Source of the DNA: Osedax fenrisi
Lineage: Eukaryota; Annelida; Polychaeta; Sabellida; Siboglinidae
Direction of reading: 5' to 3'
Length of the DNA: 64,000 nt
NCBI GenBank assembly: GCA_964019155.1
Contig: OZ025245.1
Span: 5,881,223-5,945,222, forward strand
A model generated the notes under the pieces. It was given only the letters and a program-made list of their open reading frames with translations. It ran no database searches and had not been told where the DNA came from. Below, piece by piece: positions 39,643 through 50,905 of the stretch (position 1 is its first letter; each line of letters opens with the position of its first letter). Both the position numbers and the translations under genes were made by a program.

Positions 39643-40768
39643 ATATAATATGATACCAAACCAATACAAAACACATCAATTTAATAGTATTACAAAAGAA
39701 TTAATAATAAATAAAAATAATCTGATAATTATACACATAAATATTAGAAGTCTTACTCAAAACCTGGATAAATTAAGAGAATTTATAGATACTTTAATAA
39801 TCAAACCTCATATTATATGTTTATCTGAAACCTGGTTAAATAGTAATAATGACTTCAATAATAATATAACAAACTACACATATCAAACAAACTATAGACA
39901 GAAACAAAATAAATGTAGAGGTGGTGGTGTTTCAATATCTGTTATAAAAGATATTCAATATGAACTTATAAAAGACCTTACTTTTAATATAAAAGATTAT
40001 TTAGAAACACTTACAATAGAAATTAAACTTAAAAAAAATAACAAAATAATAATGTCATGCCTTTATAATAGCCCTTTCAATAAAACTGCAGATCTTATAA
40101 ATATGTTATATAGTAAATTTCATAAATATATTTCACACGATTTAATAATTATGGGTGATTTTAATATCATAACAAATGATCCCAAACCATCTCAATTAAA
40201 CATTTTAATAAATCAATTAGGACTAACGCCTCAAATTCTTCAAAACACTAGACCCCAATTCAATAAAAGTAACACTTCAACTATAGATCAAATTTACACT
40301 AATATAAACACAACAAATATTTATAATAGTGGAATACTCTTAGAAGACTTGACAGACCACCTCCCAATATATACAATAATTAAAATAAAAACCAAAATAC
40401 GAAATAACTCAAATGAAATTAAAACAAGGAAAATAACAATAAATAATACTAAAAGACTTATTAATGCACTGAAAAATACGAATTGGGATTCGGTCCTCGA
40501 AGACAATGATGCTGAAAACTCATACAACAAATTTCATACCATATATACATCAATAATTAACCAATTTATCCCACTACTTACAAATAAAATATCTTCAAAT
40601 ATTCTTTCAAAAAATTGGATAACAAATAAAATAAAAAGAGACATTAATAAAAAGTATAAACTATATAAACTTTACTTAGATAATAAAAATGAAATCAACT
40701 TATATAACTACAAACAATTAAGAAATCAATTAACCTTAAATATTAAAAAAGCAATCATATATAGATAG
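39635..40768 (+). CDS. LINE ORF2 N-terminus: apurinic-type endonuclease (377 codons open)
   Basis: Longest intact frame in the window outside tandem repeats. In the known family the enzyme nicks target DNA to prime reverse transcription in the nucleus. Catalytic signatures in order: HINIRSL (N36), LSETW (E65), RGGGVSI (95-101), YNSP (144-147), GDFN (174-177), STIDQI (215-220) and TDHLP (D241-H242). All expected acidic and His residues are present, so the domain itself looks undamaged. After residue 250 the linker (KTRKITINNTKRL, NTNWDSV) leads to a Lys-rich end, where a one-base shift at about 40765 breaks the frame before the RT. The start is the ATG that overlaps the ORF1 stop. Confidence 0.88.
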   Translation: MIKYNMIPNQYKTHQFNSITKELIINKNNLIIIHINIRSLTQNLDKLREFIDTLIIKPHIICLSETWLNSNNDFNNNITNYTYQTNYRQKQNKCRGGGVSISVIKDIQYELIKDLTFNIKDYLETLTIEIKLKKNNKIIMSCLYNSPFNKTADLINMLYSKFHKYISHDLIIMGDFNIITNDPKPSQLNILINQLGLTPQILQNTRPQFNKSNTSTIDQIYTNINTTNIYNSGILLEDLTDHLPIYTIIKIKTKIRNNSNEIKTRKITINNTKRLINALKNTNWDSVLEDNDAENSYNKFHTIYTSIINQFIPLLTNKISSNILSKNWITNKIKRDINKKYKLYKLYLDNKNEINLYNYKQLRNQLTLNIKKAIIYR

Positions 40769-41104
40769 TAAAATAAAAAATAGTATATCTACTAAAGAAA
40801 ATTGGAATTTAATAAATAACCTCATAAATAAACAGCAAATTAAACAATCCCCAAATTATATAATAGATGAATTCGAAAATAAATTCAATAATGATAAACA
40901 AATAGCAAATGCATTTAACTCTTATTTTATAAATACAAGTCAATCCATAAATAATCAATTCACCTCTCCCATAAATAACATCAACCCAATAACATTACAC
41001 CAATATCTAAATCAATATATCTTCATCCCACATCAACTCATGAGATAAATTCTATTATACAAAATAATAAATCAAAGACTTCTCTAGATACTGATTATCT
41101 AAAC
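40769..41104 (+). pseudogene. LINE ORF2 linker between endonuclease and RT, frameshifted
   Basis: In a shifted frame the sequence continues SYIDSKIKNSISTKENWNLI, then FENKFNNDKQIANAFNSYFI, the usual spacer in CR1/L2 ORF2. A second shift near 41030 returns to the frame STHEINSIIQNNKSKTSLDT that runs into the RT. Confidence 0.75.
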
Positions 41105-41683
41105 ATGAAATTGTTAAAAATTTCAAAAGATTACATTGACCTTCTAAGCCATATTTGTAATCTATGTTTATCGTCAGGAACTTTCCCCTTAAAAATGAAA
41201 CTATCCTCCATTAAACTAATTCATAAAAAAAATAATATCAATATTATATCTAACTATAGACCAATATCAATTTTAAGTCAACTATCGAAAATACTAGAAA
41301 AAATAATATATAATAGACTAATGCAATTCATACAAAATAATAACATAATAAATACTACTCAATATGGTTTCCTTAAAAAACATAATACCACTCAAGCTAC
41401 ACTAGATATTTACAACCATATAATGGAAAATAAAAAAGAAAATAAAGCAATAAATACATTATTTTTAGATTTAAGTAAAGCCTTTGATACTATTGATCAT
41501 TCTATTATAATTAGCAAATTAGATAAATATGGAATTAAAGGGATTCCTCTTAAACTGATAAAAAAACTATTTACATAATAGAACTCAACTAGTTAAAGTT
41601 AAAATTACAGAATCTGATATTATAACTAATGATATCGGTGTACCCCAAGGCTCCATACTAGGCCCTTTACTATTATTATACTA
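41105..41683 (+). pseudogene. LINE ORF2 reverse transcriptase, truncated before the catalytic FADD/YADD box
   Basis: From 41105: PLKMKLSSIKLIHKKN, NYRPISIL (RT motif 1-2), LEKIIYNRLM, QYGFLKKHNTTQA, then FLDLSKAFDTIDH with the first catalytic Asp (D122 of this open stretch). A frameshift near 41570 interrupts it; the next frame gives SYLHNRTQLVKVKI and GVPQGSILGPLLLLY at 41637-41681. The family's next segment, with the second and third catalytic Asp residues, is absent: the sequence jumps to the C-terminal domain. Activity is impossible as read. Confidence 0.85.
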
Positions 41684-42219
41684 ACAAACTCTCCCAAATT
41701 CAATTTTTAATCTCAAAATTGAGCAAATTCATTAAAACAAATTCATTGATAATTATATATAATAGCATTTTCCTACCATACTTAAACTATGGAAATATAC
41801 TTTGGGGAAATACATTCTCAAATAATACCCTAAATACAACAATTATTCAAAAAAAAACCTTAAGAATAATAAATAAAAGAAAATTTCGAGATCATACAAA
41901 AGAATTATTCACATAAAATAAAATACTTAGATTAGATAAGCTAACATATTATAATACACTAATATATATGCATAAACAATATTATAATCAATTACCAACA
42001 AATTTAACTAAAATACACACAAAAAATAATAATAAATATACTCTACGAACAAATAAAACGTATACTATACCAATTTCAAAATCAACAAGAACAATACATA
42101 GTTTACTGATAAAAGGTCCAAAACTTTGGAACTTACTTCCAACAAATATACAAAATATAAAAAATGAAAATTTTTTCAAGAAAAGAGTAAAAAATATGTT
42201 AATCAATGATGAATTATAG
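41684..42219 (+). pseudogene. LINE ORF2 C-terminal domain
   Basis: Segments in order: YNSIFLPYLNYGNILWGNTF, QKKTLRIINKRKFRDHT, a stop at 41914-41916, KILRLDKLTYYNTLIYMHKQ, and finally GPKLWNLLPTNIQNIKN with FFKKRVKNMLINDEL and TAA at 42217. This is the conserved tail of CR1/L2/Jockey-type ORF2. It follows directly on the deletion junction near 41683. Confidence 0.85.
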
Positions 42220-42665
42220 AATAGTTAAATAGAATTAATCTATCTATAATTATATTATAGATAGATTAACAAATTAATGAATTTAAAATTAATTTAATAA
42301 AATTAACATATTAAAAAAAACTAAAAAAAAAATAAAATAAAAATTTATATCAAATATATATGTATGTATGAATTATTTTTGTTATTATTATTTTGATTTT
42401 GATTTTTTTTAATGTCAAATTTTGTCTATCTACTGTATTTTATTTATTTATTTATTATCTTTTATGTAAATACGAAATATATAGCTAACTATTATGATTA
42501 AACAATCACAATCCTGTCCCATGTATGAATAAATAACTGGCAACAACCCGAAAAGATCAAGGTCTTATTTTGAAGCCATTTGGAAACGAAGAAAGAAACG
42601 AAAAAGAATAATAAATAAAAAAAAAAGAACGACATTAATGAATCCAATAAAATATATCTATCTAT
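42220..42665 (+). other. LINE 3' UTR and (TATC)n tail
   Basis: A-rich leader, a slightly GC-richer segment CAACCCGAAAAGATCAAGG near 42545, then an A-tract and (TATC)4 with TATATTTG. The short tandem tail is characteristic of CR1/L2-group integration. Confidence 0.7.
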
Positions 42666-44369
42666 CTATCTATATTTGTTAAATATAAAAAATTAAAAAA
42701 TTAAATTAATAAAAATATTAAAATTTTAAAAAATAATTATTATAAAAATCACCTGGTGATTAATATTTCGTTAATATTTTTGAATTTTTGGCTACTCTTA
42801 TAGTGTGGTTACTCTTATGGACCAATACCGATTTGTTTACTATGTAACGTACAAATACCATCAATTGTGATATGTGAGTCATATCGGTGGATTCATCCAA
42901 TTGTATAATAAATATTGAACTATTTTTGACTTCACAAATAAGCTAAAATTAATAAAAAAATATATAAGAAATGTAAATAAAATATAAATTTAATCATTTC
43001 GAGATCAGTAATTTATAAATGAATGTATTTATATATGTAAGACATAATTATTAAATAAATGAATTTTTATTTATTTGAATGTTATACAATATATAAAATC
43101 ACGCCAACCCCAACAAAATGGCAGGCCACTTTATTTATTCTTATACGATATATACTTATTTATATTGATTAAATGTGAATATTTTGCCATTTAAATAATA
43201 TCAATACGCATCATCGTAAAATATAAGTTAAATGAATCATATATAATTATATATAATAAACTTATTATTCAAGTGTATATGCGTATAGAATAGATGTTTA
43301 TTTATTCGAAGAATAATTCTTTAAGAATTTCTTATACGATATTTCCGTATTTATTTTATTAAATGTGATTATTTAGACATTTTAAATAATATCTATACGT
43401 ATCACAATATGCTATATGTTAAATGTGCAATATACAATATATTAGTATATACTTGTATATATTCTATATATCTGAATACTCATTACATTTATTTACATGT
43501 TTTAATATTATAATATTTGAATATTTACAGAAATGTCATTTATATTTAAATATTTGAATATTTAATTATCTTTGAGAAGTTAGACACGCCCCATAAAATA
43601 TGAAAATTATTAGGCGGCCAGATTCAATATCCACCGATATTTGTATAAATCTGCAATGTATTTTTTTTTCTCCATCTGGTTAATCTGCATACAATGATAA
43701 TTCATTGAATAAAATATATTTATTAAAATATAAGTTAATGATAATTGACAAATTATAAAGAATATCACTGAACTATATTTAATCAATATATTTAATTCAA
43801 TAATATTTTTTACAATTGTCAATTGATATGCAAGATATGTAAATAGTAGTTCTAAATATCTAATTATAATATAAATTTAATTAGAATTGTTCATATATTA
43901 AATTACTTATATATTAATTATATATTAATCTAAATTTTGTAATATCAATTTTATATAATTTAATCTAATTATTTAGTAAATGTATATTTAGTCACTAAGA
44001 ACATATTATTTTTTAATATTTCAAAATAAATATTATATAACATCATTTTTTACTGCAATTTCTCGAGAAACCCTGTAAAGATTTGGTTCCCATAAGATTA
44101 GATTGTAACCTATTTCATCATTATGGCTTAAGCAGTATAATTACCAGCATTTCTCATTCGTCGACTAGCAATAACATCAGTGATTAAAGGCATTCCATTA
44201 TAGATTATATTAACATTTATATTTTATATATGAATTATAATTTCGAACTAGATACATTAATTATAAAAGTAGTTATATTTGTGTAAATTGTCTGTAATAT
44301 ATTTAACAACATCGTTACGGGAATAAGTAACTAAGTAAGTATCCATCTACATAGGTTTAATTTTTGTAT
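42666..44369. other. AT-rich non-coding DNA with one diverged direct duplication (about 43138-43250 and 43330-43430)
   Basis: TTATACGATATATACTTATT and a related CTTATACGATATTTCCGTAT are each followed by TAAATGTGA-TATTT and an AATAATATC-ATACG segment, at about 190 bp spacing. No coding signal. Confidence 0.5.
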
Positions 44370-44665
44370 AAATGTATTGTTTATAATGTAAATTCGTATA
44401 AAAAGATACTTTAAATTATTTTTAAATTTTTTAAATTATTTTACTTTAAATTATTATTTATATGATGAAAACTAAATGTTCATTACTAATATGTAATAAA
44501 GAAATAGGATATTTTGGTTTTAAATTCTATACATATCTATGTGGTGATTAAAAGCTAACTTATATTGCATGTAATTTAATAGAACAATTAAAATAGTGTT
44601 GTATAATAACAATGTCAAACCTAAATATATGTCAGTCATTAGATACTACTGCTAGCAGCGGGACG
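44370..44665 (+). repeat. Dispersed repeat, copy 1 (inverted relative to 55672-55955)
   Basis: Shares in reverse complement: TGTTTATAATGTAAATTCGT, ATATGATGAAAACTAA, TTGCATGTAATTTAATAGA, AACCTAAATATAT and ATACTACTGCTAGCAGCGG, in order. Length about 290 bp with moderate divergence. No terminal repeats or ORF; family unknown. Confidence 0.75.
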
Positions 44666-45480
44666 GATCAATATTCATTCCAACAATGATATGATACTCT
44701 GTAATCTTAAACTAAAGTTATAATGAACGAGATACACACATATTAGTAAGAGAATAATATTTAATATTGATAAATTATTATAACAAAAAGTAAGGAAAGA
44801 AATTAAACTTGAAATTCGAGGTAGATTCTTCGCACTTCTAAGCATTAACAATAAAGGCGTTAATAACTATTACTTAAAGGTTGCAGATATTCTAACAACT
44901 ATAGCTAGACAATTATTGGATACATAGCGCCAAAAGAAATGTGCATGGATCAACGATAGTATATAGGTCAACATTAAATATCCTAATTAAATTAATGTAA
45001 TGATAATTATAATTAATGATCATAATTTAATATGTTTAAATATACAAATTTATAAATAATTATTATATAAAAATTGTATTATACGTTGTGTTATGGTTCT
45101 TTTAGGCCAAATGAGGAAGACAACTGAATAAACGGTTTTACACTTTATTTGAAGGAAATAGAGTAAACTTGTCAATAACAAGTGACACAATTAAAAAAAC
45201 TATTTTAATTATATTAAAAGTGGTTAATAATATAATAATAATAGTCATAATAATAATAATAATTTCCTCCAGCACAGCTGAGAAACGTTAAACACATCTG
45301 AACTCATGCAGAATTGCCTGACAATATAATGTCACAATGAAAAGTCGACATAACTACTATTTTCTCATTAAATTCCTTCTAACGGAATATTTATTCTGCT
45401 ATATATTATTACCCATTCTATTGCATACACAATATAAAATACGATTACATATAAAATCGTGCTATATGCGTGTATAATGG
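44666..45480. other. AT-rich DNA, no gene recognised
   Basis: Near 45095-45180 a stretch GTTCTTTTAGGCCAAATGAG followed by AATAAACGGTTTTACAC is less AT-rich and could be part of an LTR, but no partner was found. Confidence 0.35.
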
Positions 45481-45529
45481 AAATTCTGTTTGGTACGTTA
45501 TCAGTCAGCATCGACGATCCGCTAGCATC

Positions 45530-45795
45530 TACTGAAGGAGGCACATATATTCTACAATCATCGCGTCATCGACTGCTATTGTTATCTCGAAGTCGCGCCG
45601 TCACTGAATATCACAGACTTCTGTGGATTGATTGATTTATTTATTTAGCAAATATATACTTGAAAGGATAAATATTTTCTAACGTTATTGTAATCTCGAA
45701 GGTGAAACATCACGGACTTCTCTTGTGTTCTAGAAGAAAAATGTCACGGACTGTTGTTGTCATCTCGAAGGCACCACATCACCGAATATGATTAA
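45530..45795. repeat. Imperfect threefold repeat (ATTGTxATCTCGAAG ... CATCACGGACT)
   Basis: GCTATTGTTATCTCGAAG (about 45574), GTTATTGTAATCTCGAAG (about 45683) and CTGTTGTTGTCATCTCGAAG (about 45750) are each followed by a TCAC-GAC/GAATAT segment. TTGATTGATTTATTT also occurs twice. The patch is GC-richer than its flanks. No ORF. Confidence 0.5.
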
Positions 45796-47147
45796 ATGCT
45801 ATCGATTGATTTATTTTTTTATATAAGCAATTATATAATTTAAATTAGGGATGGAGTCAAATACGTAGTATTTAAATATACTGATTTGGTGCATTTGTAT
45901 ATGAATGAATATTCTGAGGTGTCTGTGTATATGTTGTGTTTGATTAAATATACCATCACATACACAAACAAAATATATATATTTAATTATATATATATAA
46001 TTATTAAATGGAAAAAATATTTTATAAAGAAGGTTAATAAATTGATGGATAACTATTCTTATAGATATATTAGTATTTATCAATATAATAATATTAACTA
46101 ATTGTAATCATATATTATTATTTAATATGCTGTTTAGGTAATATCGATGTACTATATTAGATTTTTAATTACTATCAATTTAATTAAAAATATTATTTAA
46201 TCTTTATAATACAATACTTTTAATATTATGCATAATCATATATAAAATAAATAACTATTATATATATATATATTTAAAATAAATGAATAAATACTCCATA
46301 AAATAGAATTATACTTTTTATATAACAATAAATATTAATACAATTTTATAGAAATGTAAAAACTAAATAAAGAAAATAAAAACATTAATTTTACGTTTCT
46401 CTAAATCAATAATCATAGGCTATATCGCGGTGTTGGGGTGGGAGGAGTCAGTACTGACCTCTTAGGAATATCTAAAACTTGGCATGTCTTCGTGTTCTTG
46501 GTGATAATGTGTCGGTCGGGTAGAGTCATCATACTGCGATGTTGGGGGGCATCGGGTTAGTATAGTGTACAACACATATGGTATGTGTGTTGGTACAGAA
46601 CACACGGTATATAGTATATAATCATGTGTGTAGCGCACATGTTTATATGCTATACAACACTCGCAGGTAACAACAACATAATGAGGTCATTACAGTAGGC
46701 TATGAAAGGTAAGGTCACAGGTAGTATACTACTATGAACATAACTATAGGCTGGTATACACTGGTATATTGTATGTAATGTACACATACACAAACACATG
46801 TGAGGACATAGTGTGGGTTACATTGAACCTTAGTGATCTCTTGTATAAAAACATTAGCTGTTATGCTTCTAAATATATTGATTTTTCTTGAGAAAATCTT
46901 TGAGACTCTAACTGAAATCTTGAAAAGTAGTTACAGAAATGGATCTATAAAAAAGGTAACAATGTAATAAGTAAAAGGAGAGACGATATTTCAATTCTCT
47001 CATCGGATTATCGGTGTAGGAAATAAATTACAAAATATCAAGTATACAGATGAAATAGAAAAAAAATGAGGCGCATAATGGAATAAATATAAAATTAAAG
47101 TTAGAACTTAAATCCAGAAAACAAAGGAAATAAAGAGTATACTTTTA
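45796..47147. other. AT-rich DNA, then a GC-richer unassigned patch at about 46420-46820
   Basis: The patch contains GGTGTTGGGGTGGGAGGAGT, GTGTCGGTCGGGTAGAG and several short TACAACAC / TGTGTTGGTAC inverted words. No ORF above 60 codons and no similarity recognised. Confidence 0.4.
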
Positions 47148-47263
47148 TGGAACTAAGAAAAATGGCATTAGAATGGGAAAATATGTTAGGGGAAGAAATA
47201 TCATATAAAGTATACAAACTAGATGTAGAGAAAATACCAGATGTTGACGTGTTAGAGATGTAG
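47148..47263 (+). pseudogene. Possible gag-like coding remnant
   Basis: A frame reads TFMELRKMALEWENMLGEEI, SYKVYKLDVEKIPDVDVLEM and stop. Charged and helix-like, it reads like coding sequence and recalls gag of Ty3/gypsy elements (ELR..AL.WE), but the similarity is loose. Confidence 0.3.
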
Positions 47264-47462
47264 GTAGACTAGAGGTAGACGGAGGAGCGTAGACTAAAAA
47301 AATAACTCAAAGAGGTAACAGTGGAAAGAAAAATGATAAAAGAAAATGATCCGTGAGTTAACTCATGCGATTTTTATTATTGTTTAACCTTGTAACCAAT
47401 TTGTTTAGACACTGCGATCAACATCAGTAATGAGTTTTCGGCGGTGTATCGTATATTAATTA

Positions 47463-47560
47463 TTATAAGCTATGTGTTTTCAATTTGACTTTAAAGGTGT
47501 GGTCAGAAACTATACATCTAATTGAGTGAGGTAGGGAGTTCCATAGTTTTTAGGATAACT
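47463..47560 (-). pseudogene. LINE ORF2 C-terminal fragment
   Basis: The minus-strand frame gives KLWNSLPHSIRCIVSDHTF then KVKLKTHSL and tandem TAA stops at about 47460-47465. This is the conserved CR1/Jockey-type tail (WNSLP...IR....FK..L). It is a different copy from the element at 38.9-42.7 kb, in opposite orientation. Confidence 0.75.
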
Positions 47561-47676
47561 TTATACTAATTATCAATCAATTCAATGTAATACAAATTAT
47601 TCAATAACACTAGTCTTTATTTGTAATTAGTATAATACACAAACCACTCTCGTAAGACTCTATGTCGACATTGAGA

Positions 47677-47780
47677 AATATAATACTATATATATATATA
47701 TTAATTATTTGGGCAACAGATCTAATTAGTCTGAATTACATTGAAGTAATCTTCTATCTGTTTCGTATTATAAATCTCTT

Positions 47781-47814
<34 letters not shown>

Positions 47815-48111
47815 TGTTATATTATAAATTGATTACATAGTATGTAATACATACTATTAGTATGATACTAATAATTCACTAATACTGATCATATTTATTG
47901 AAATATCATTTAAATTAACAGTAATATCAATTTTTAACATATATATATATAATTTATTTTCTTATAATAGAGTGTCATTTTTTTCATTAATGAAACTGTT
48001 AATAAAGTTTGGGATAAAGTCAAAATCTGTTAGAAGAATTCAATACATTTAAATAGTCTATTAGACAATCAGGATGATGCGTTAAGATTATTACATGATT
48101 ATCCAACAAGG

Positions 48112-48149
<38 letters not shown>

Positions 48150-49045
48150 TAATACTATATATATATATATATTAATTATTTGGGCAACAGATCTAATTAG
48201 TCTGAATTACATTGAAGTAATCTTCTATCTGTTTCGTATTATAAATCTCTTACAATATATATATATATATATATATGCATGTTATATTATATATTGATTA
48301 CATAGTATGTAATACATACTATTAGTATGATACTAATAATTCACTAATACTGATCATATTTATTGAAATATCATTTAAATTAACAGTAATATCAATTTTT
48401 AACATATATATATATAATTTATTTTCTTATAATAGAGTGTCATTTTTGTCATTAATGAAACTGTTAATAAAGTTTGGGATAAAGTCAAAATCTGTTAGAA
48501 GAATTCAATACATTTAAATAGTCTATTAGACAATCAGGATGATGCGTTAAGATTATTACATGATTATCCAACAAGGTTAATATATATATATAAAAATATA
48601 ACACTATATATATATATATATATATATTAATTATTTGGGCAACATATCTAATTAGTCTGAATTACATTGAAGTAATCTTCTATCTGTTTCGTATTATAAA
48701 TCTCTTACAATATATATATATATATATGCATGTTATATTATATATTGATTACATAGTATGTAATACATACTATTAGTATGATACTAATAATTCACTAATA
48801 CTGATCATATTTATTGAAATATCATTTAAATTAACGTTATATCAATTTTCAACATATATATATATATATATAATTTATTTTCTAATAATAGAGTGTCATT
48901 TATGATATTAATGAAACTGATCATGATAAAGTCAAACTCTGTTAGAAAAATTCAATAAATTTAAAAAGTCTATTAGAAAATCAGGATGATAATGTGTTAA
49001 GATTATTACATAATTATCCAACAAGGTTAATATATATATATATAT
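47677..49045 (+). repeat. Threefold tandem duplication of a ~450-470 bp intron-exon unit
   Basis: AATATAATACTATATATA starts at 47677, 48146 and 48595 (as AATATAACACTATATATA), periods 469 and 449. Each unit holds TTATTTGGGCAACA, TCTTCTATCTGTTTCG, a palindrome-rich TATGTAATACATACTATTAG segment, a branch-and-acceptor region and one exon of a hAT transposase. Copies 1 and 2 are close; copy 3 is more diverged. (TA)n tracts of different lengths lie inside each copy. Confidence 0.92.
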
Positions 49046-49593
49046 ATTAAAATTAATTAATCAATGAATAATATTGATTGACAATATACTAGATGGAATT
49101 CTACATACGAAATGCTAGAAAGGTATATAGATTTAAAAGATGTAATCGAAGAAACTTTTGTTACATCTTACCCTGATAAAATGTTATGAGTGAAAGCAAT
49201 AGTTGTAATTGAGATGGTGTTTCATGTTCTTAAGTCAATGCTTTTAGTAACAAAACTTTGTTTTATTAATAAAATTAATAATTAATAATTTTGATTTATA
49301 TTGGTTGTAGTTACTTTCTGATTATGAAAGCTGTATGTCGGTAATAGTACCATTAAAATATAGTGTTATCAGTAGATTGAGATGTGAACCATGTGACCTC
49401 AAATTTATAATTGAAATAAAAAAGCATTATGTTCTAATCTTGGTAAAAAGTAAGTAACTAAATAATATTCTAAATTAATTTTTATATTTAAAACTGCCAG
49501 ATATACATGTCATAAAAGAATTTCCATTTAAAAATTGCACCAATATTAGACCCAAAATTTAAATGTGGTATATTTTTGAAAAAATCAAATTAA
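47971..49593 (+). pseudogene. hAT-family transposase remnant with one exon in triplicate
   Basis: Candidate exons at 47971-48110, 48436-48575 and 48892-49025 each start after ..AATAG, encode ...LLDNQDDALRLLHDYPT (copy 3 LLENQDDNVLRLLHNYPT) and end ..ACAAG before GTTAAT. A 67-bp intron (49026-49092) joins ACAAG to ATGG, restoring the hAT hallmark PTRWNSTYEMLERYIDLKD. A stop (49187) follows, then IEMVFHVLKSMLLVTK, a probable further intron, DYESCMSVIVPLKYSV, and APILDPKFKCGIFLKK at 49537-49593. The last matches the family's ATxLDPRFK. All three exon copies share a TAG in the VK-C-KNS stretch. The BED finger, first catalytic Asp and C-terminal dimerisation domain are not visible. Family role: cut-and-paste transposition. 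Clearly dead. Confidence 0.82.
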
Positions 49594-49623
49594 AATTGAA
49601 ATAATGGAAGTTAATTAATTAAT

Positions 49624-49797
49624 GTGAATTATGCATTTATAAAATGTAATAATTATGTAAAAGCATCTAAAAATGGAGAGAAAATCAAACTATGGCATAA
49701 CCATTTCCAAGAACTACTCGGAAGTCCACTTAACATAACTGATGATGATGAACAGATACTACCAATACATAATGAGTTGAATATCTATGTTAATATA
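49624..49797 (+). pseudogene. RTE-like LINE ORF2 fragment (linker before RT)
   Basis: The frame contains KASKNGEKIKLWHNHFQELL, then GSPLNITDDDEQI and IHNELNI. The order D/NG..I..W..HF..LLG.P...D...I is typical of the region before the RT palm in RTE elements. Ends in a (TA)n tract at about 49800. Only about 58 codons remain. Confidence 0.65.
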
Positions 49798-49842
49798 AAT
49801 ATATATATATATATATATATATGTTATGAATTATAAAACATA

Positions 49843-50025
49843 TCAATGAGAAATCTCTGATAACCCTCCGTGCATATTGTTGTAGGTATGTTCTCTGTAA
49901 TGAGCTACAATGTTCTGAGTGACAGGTATGCTACCAGATAGAAATACACGTATTGTCCACCTGGGCTCTTTCCTGGTAGTACAGAAAAGCACGTGAATCA
50001 TAAGACCAGAAATCAAAGTTATCAT
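49843..50025 (-). pseudogene. Possible LTR-retroelement integrase His-His segment
   Basis: Minus-strand frame: VLFCTTRKEPRWTIRVFLSG, SIPVTQNIVAHYREHTYNN, MHGGLSEIS. The pattern (V.LPGS.......I...H.......HGG) resembles the His pair of the HHCC domain in Ty3/gypsy or BEL integrases. The matching CxxC is not next to it, though a CETC segment lies in the left inverted arm. Weak. Confidence 0.35.
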
Positions 50026-50029
50026 ATGG

Positions 50030-50741
50030 AATAATCAGAATGGTTTCTGCCTGAATATATCAACTACAGGAATAAAAATACCATATTAATATTAATATAC
50101 TTCTATTGTATTTTATGTAAGCTATTTTGTTATATATCATGATTATTACAATTTTTATATTTATTTATTTTCTTGATTTATTTACATTTACCTATTTATA
50201 ATTTTATTTTATGTTTGGTATTCATGTGAAACTAAATTTAAATTTAGTATTTTATATAATATATTAAAATAACTATATTCTTATAATTAAAATGAATACA
50301 TTAATTAAGTTATCCAAGTAAACATCAATATGGAAAAATTATTGAAAATCTACTAAATACATTCCCAGATATTATAAAAGGAGACTACAAAAAATCTACG
50401 GTATATTAAAATATCAAATTATAATCAAATTTACTAATATAAATTAATTTTGTATAGCAACTTTGGTACAGATTATAATTATTATTGATAACTTATTTTA
50501 GAAACACAGGAAAAAGAAAATATAGTGACATTATGAAAAAAAGAAATATTATAAATACTAATCTATATGACTTCTTAAATTATAATGCTTCATAAATGTA
50601 TGGAGAAGATGATGTCTCGTGTAAATTTCATATAGCTTTGATGAAAACGGAATTTACGAAGACTAATGAAAAATTTGACGATTAAAGGAAATAACATATC
50701 CGTCGGAAGGATATTAATTAACGATAAATAATTTGTTAAAG
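50030..50741. other. AT-rich DNA with one short coding-like piece
   Basis: At about 50313-50400 a plus frame reads KHQYGKIIENLLNTFPDIIK with GDYKKST next, which looks like real protein but I cannot assign it. The rest shows no signal. Confidence 0.3.
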
Positions 50742-50905
50742 ATATTCTTGAAGAATATCCATTTTTATTCAAGAAAAATATGTTAGTATGTATTGGAATA
50801 AATCGTAACTTTTTATCTTGGATTAAATCATATCTTTCTAATAGGAAACAATGTGTACACATTAACTCTAGTTATTCAAACTTTCAAGATGTTGTAAATG
50901 TTAAA
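50742..50905 (+). pseudogene. LINE reverse transcriptase fragment, right-arm copy
   Basis: The frame encodes LFKKNMLVCIGINRNFLSWI then KSYLSNRKQCVHINSS and YSNFQDVVNVKGGL, the non-LTR RT stretch before the GVPQGS box. The box itself has decayed to VKGGLTS before a stop. Its downstream part is duplicated at 36190-36255. Confidence 0.72.

Larger units (their letters stand above)
38919..42665 (+). mobile_element. CR1/L2-like non-LTR retrotransposon, decayed, with 3' microsatellite tail
   Basis: Order is ORF1 (coiled coil, RNA-binding-like), ORF2 with apurinic endonuclease then RT and the C-terminal domain, an A-rich 3' UTR and a terminal TATC repeat (ATCTATCTATCTATCTATAT at about 42654). The short repeat tail instead of long poly(A), and the C-terminal pattern GPKLWNLLP...FKKRVKNML, point to the CR1/L2 group; clade assignment is provisional. 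Coding sense is very A-rich, like its surroundings. At least three frameshifts, one stop and one internal deletion inactivate it. Confidence 0.85.

Noticed and set aside
40321..40530. 69-codon minus frame within the LINE
   Set aside because: Shadow of the endonuclease-bearing ORF2 on the plus strand.
45811..46101. Overlapping plus and minus frames of 71 and 90 codons
   Set aside because: Both are low-complexity Ile/Tyr/Asn-rich products of AT-rich DNA, open on both strands.
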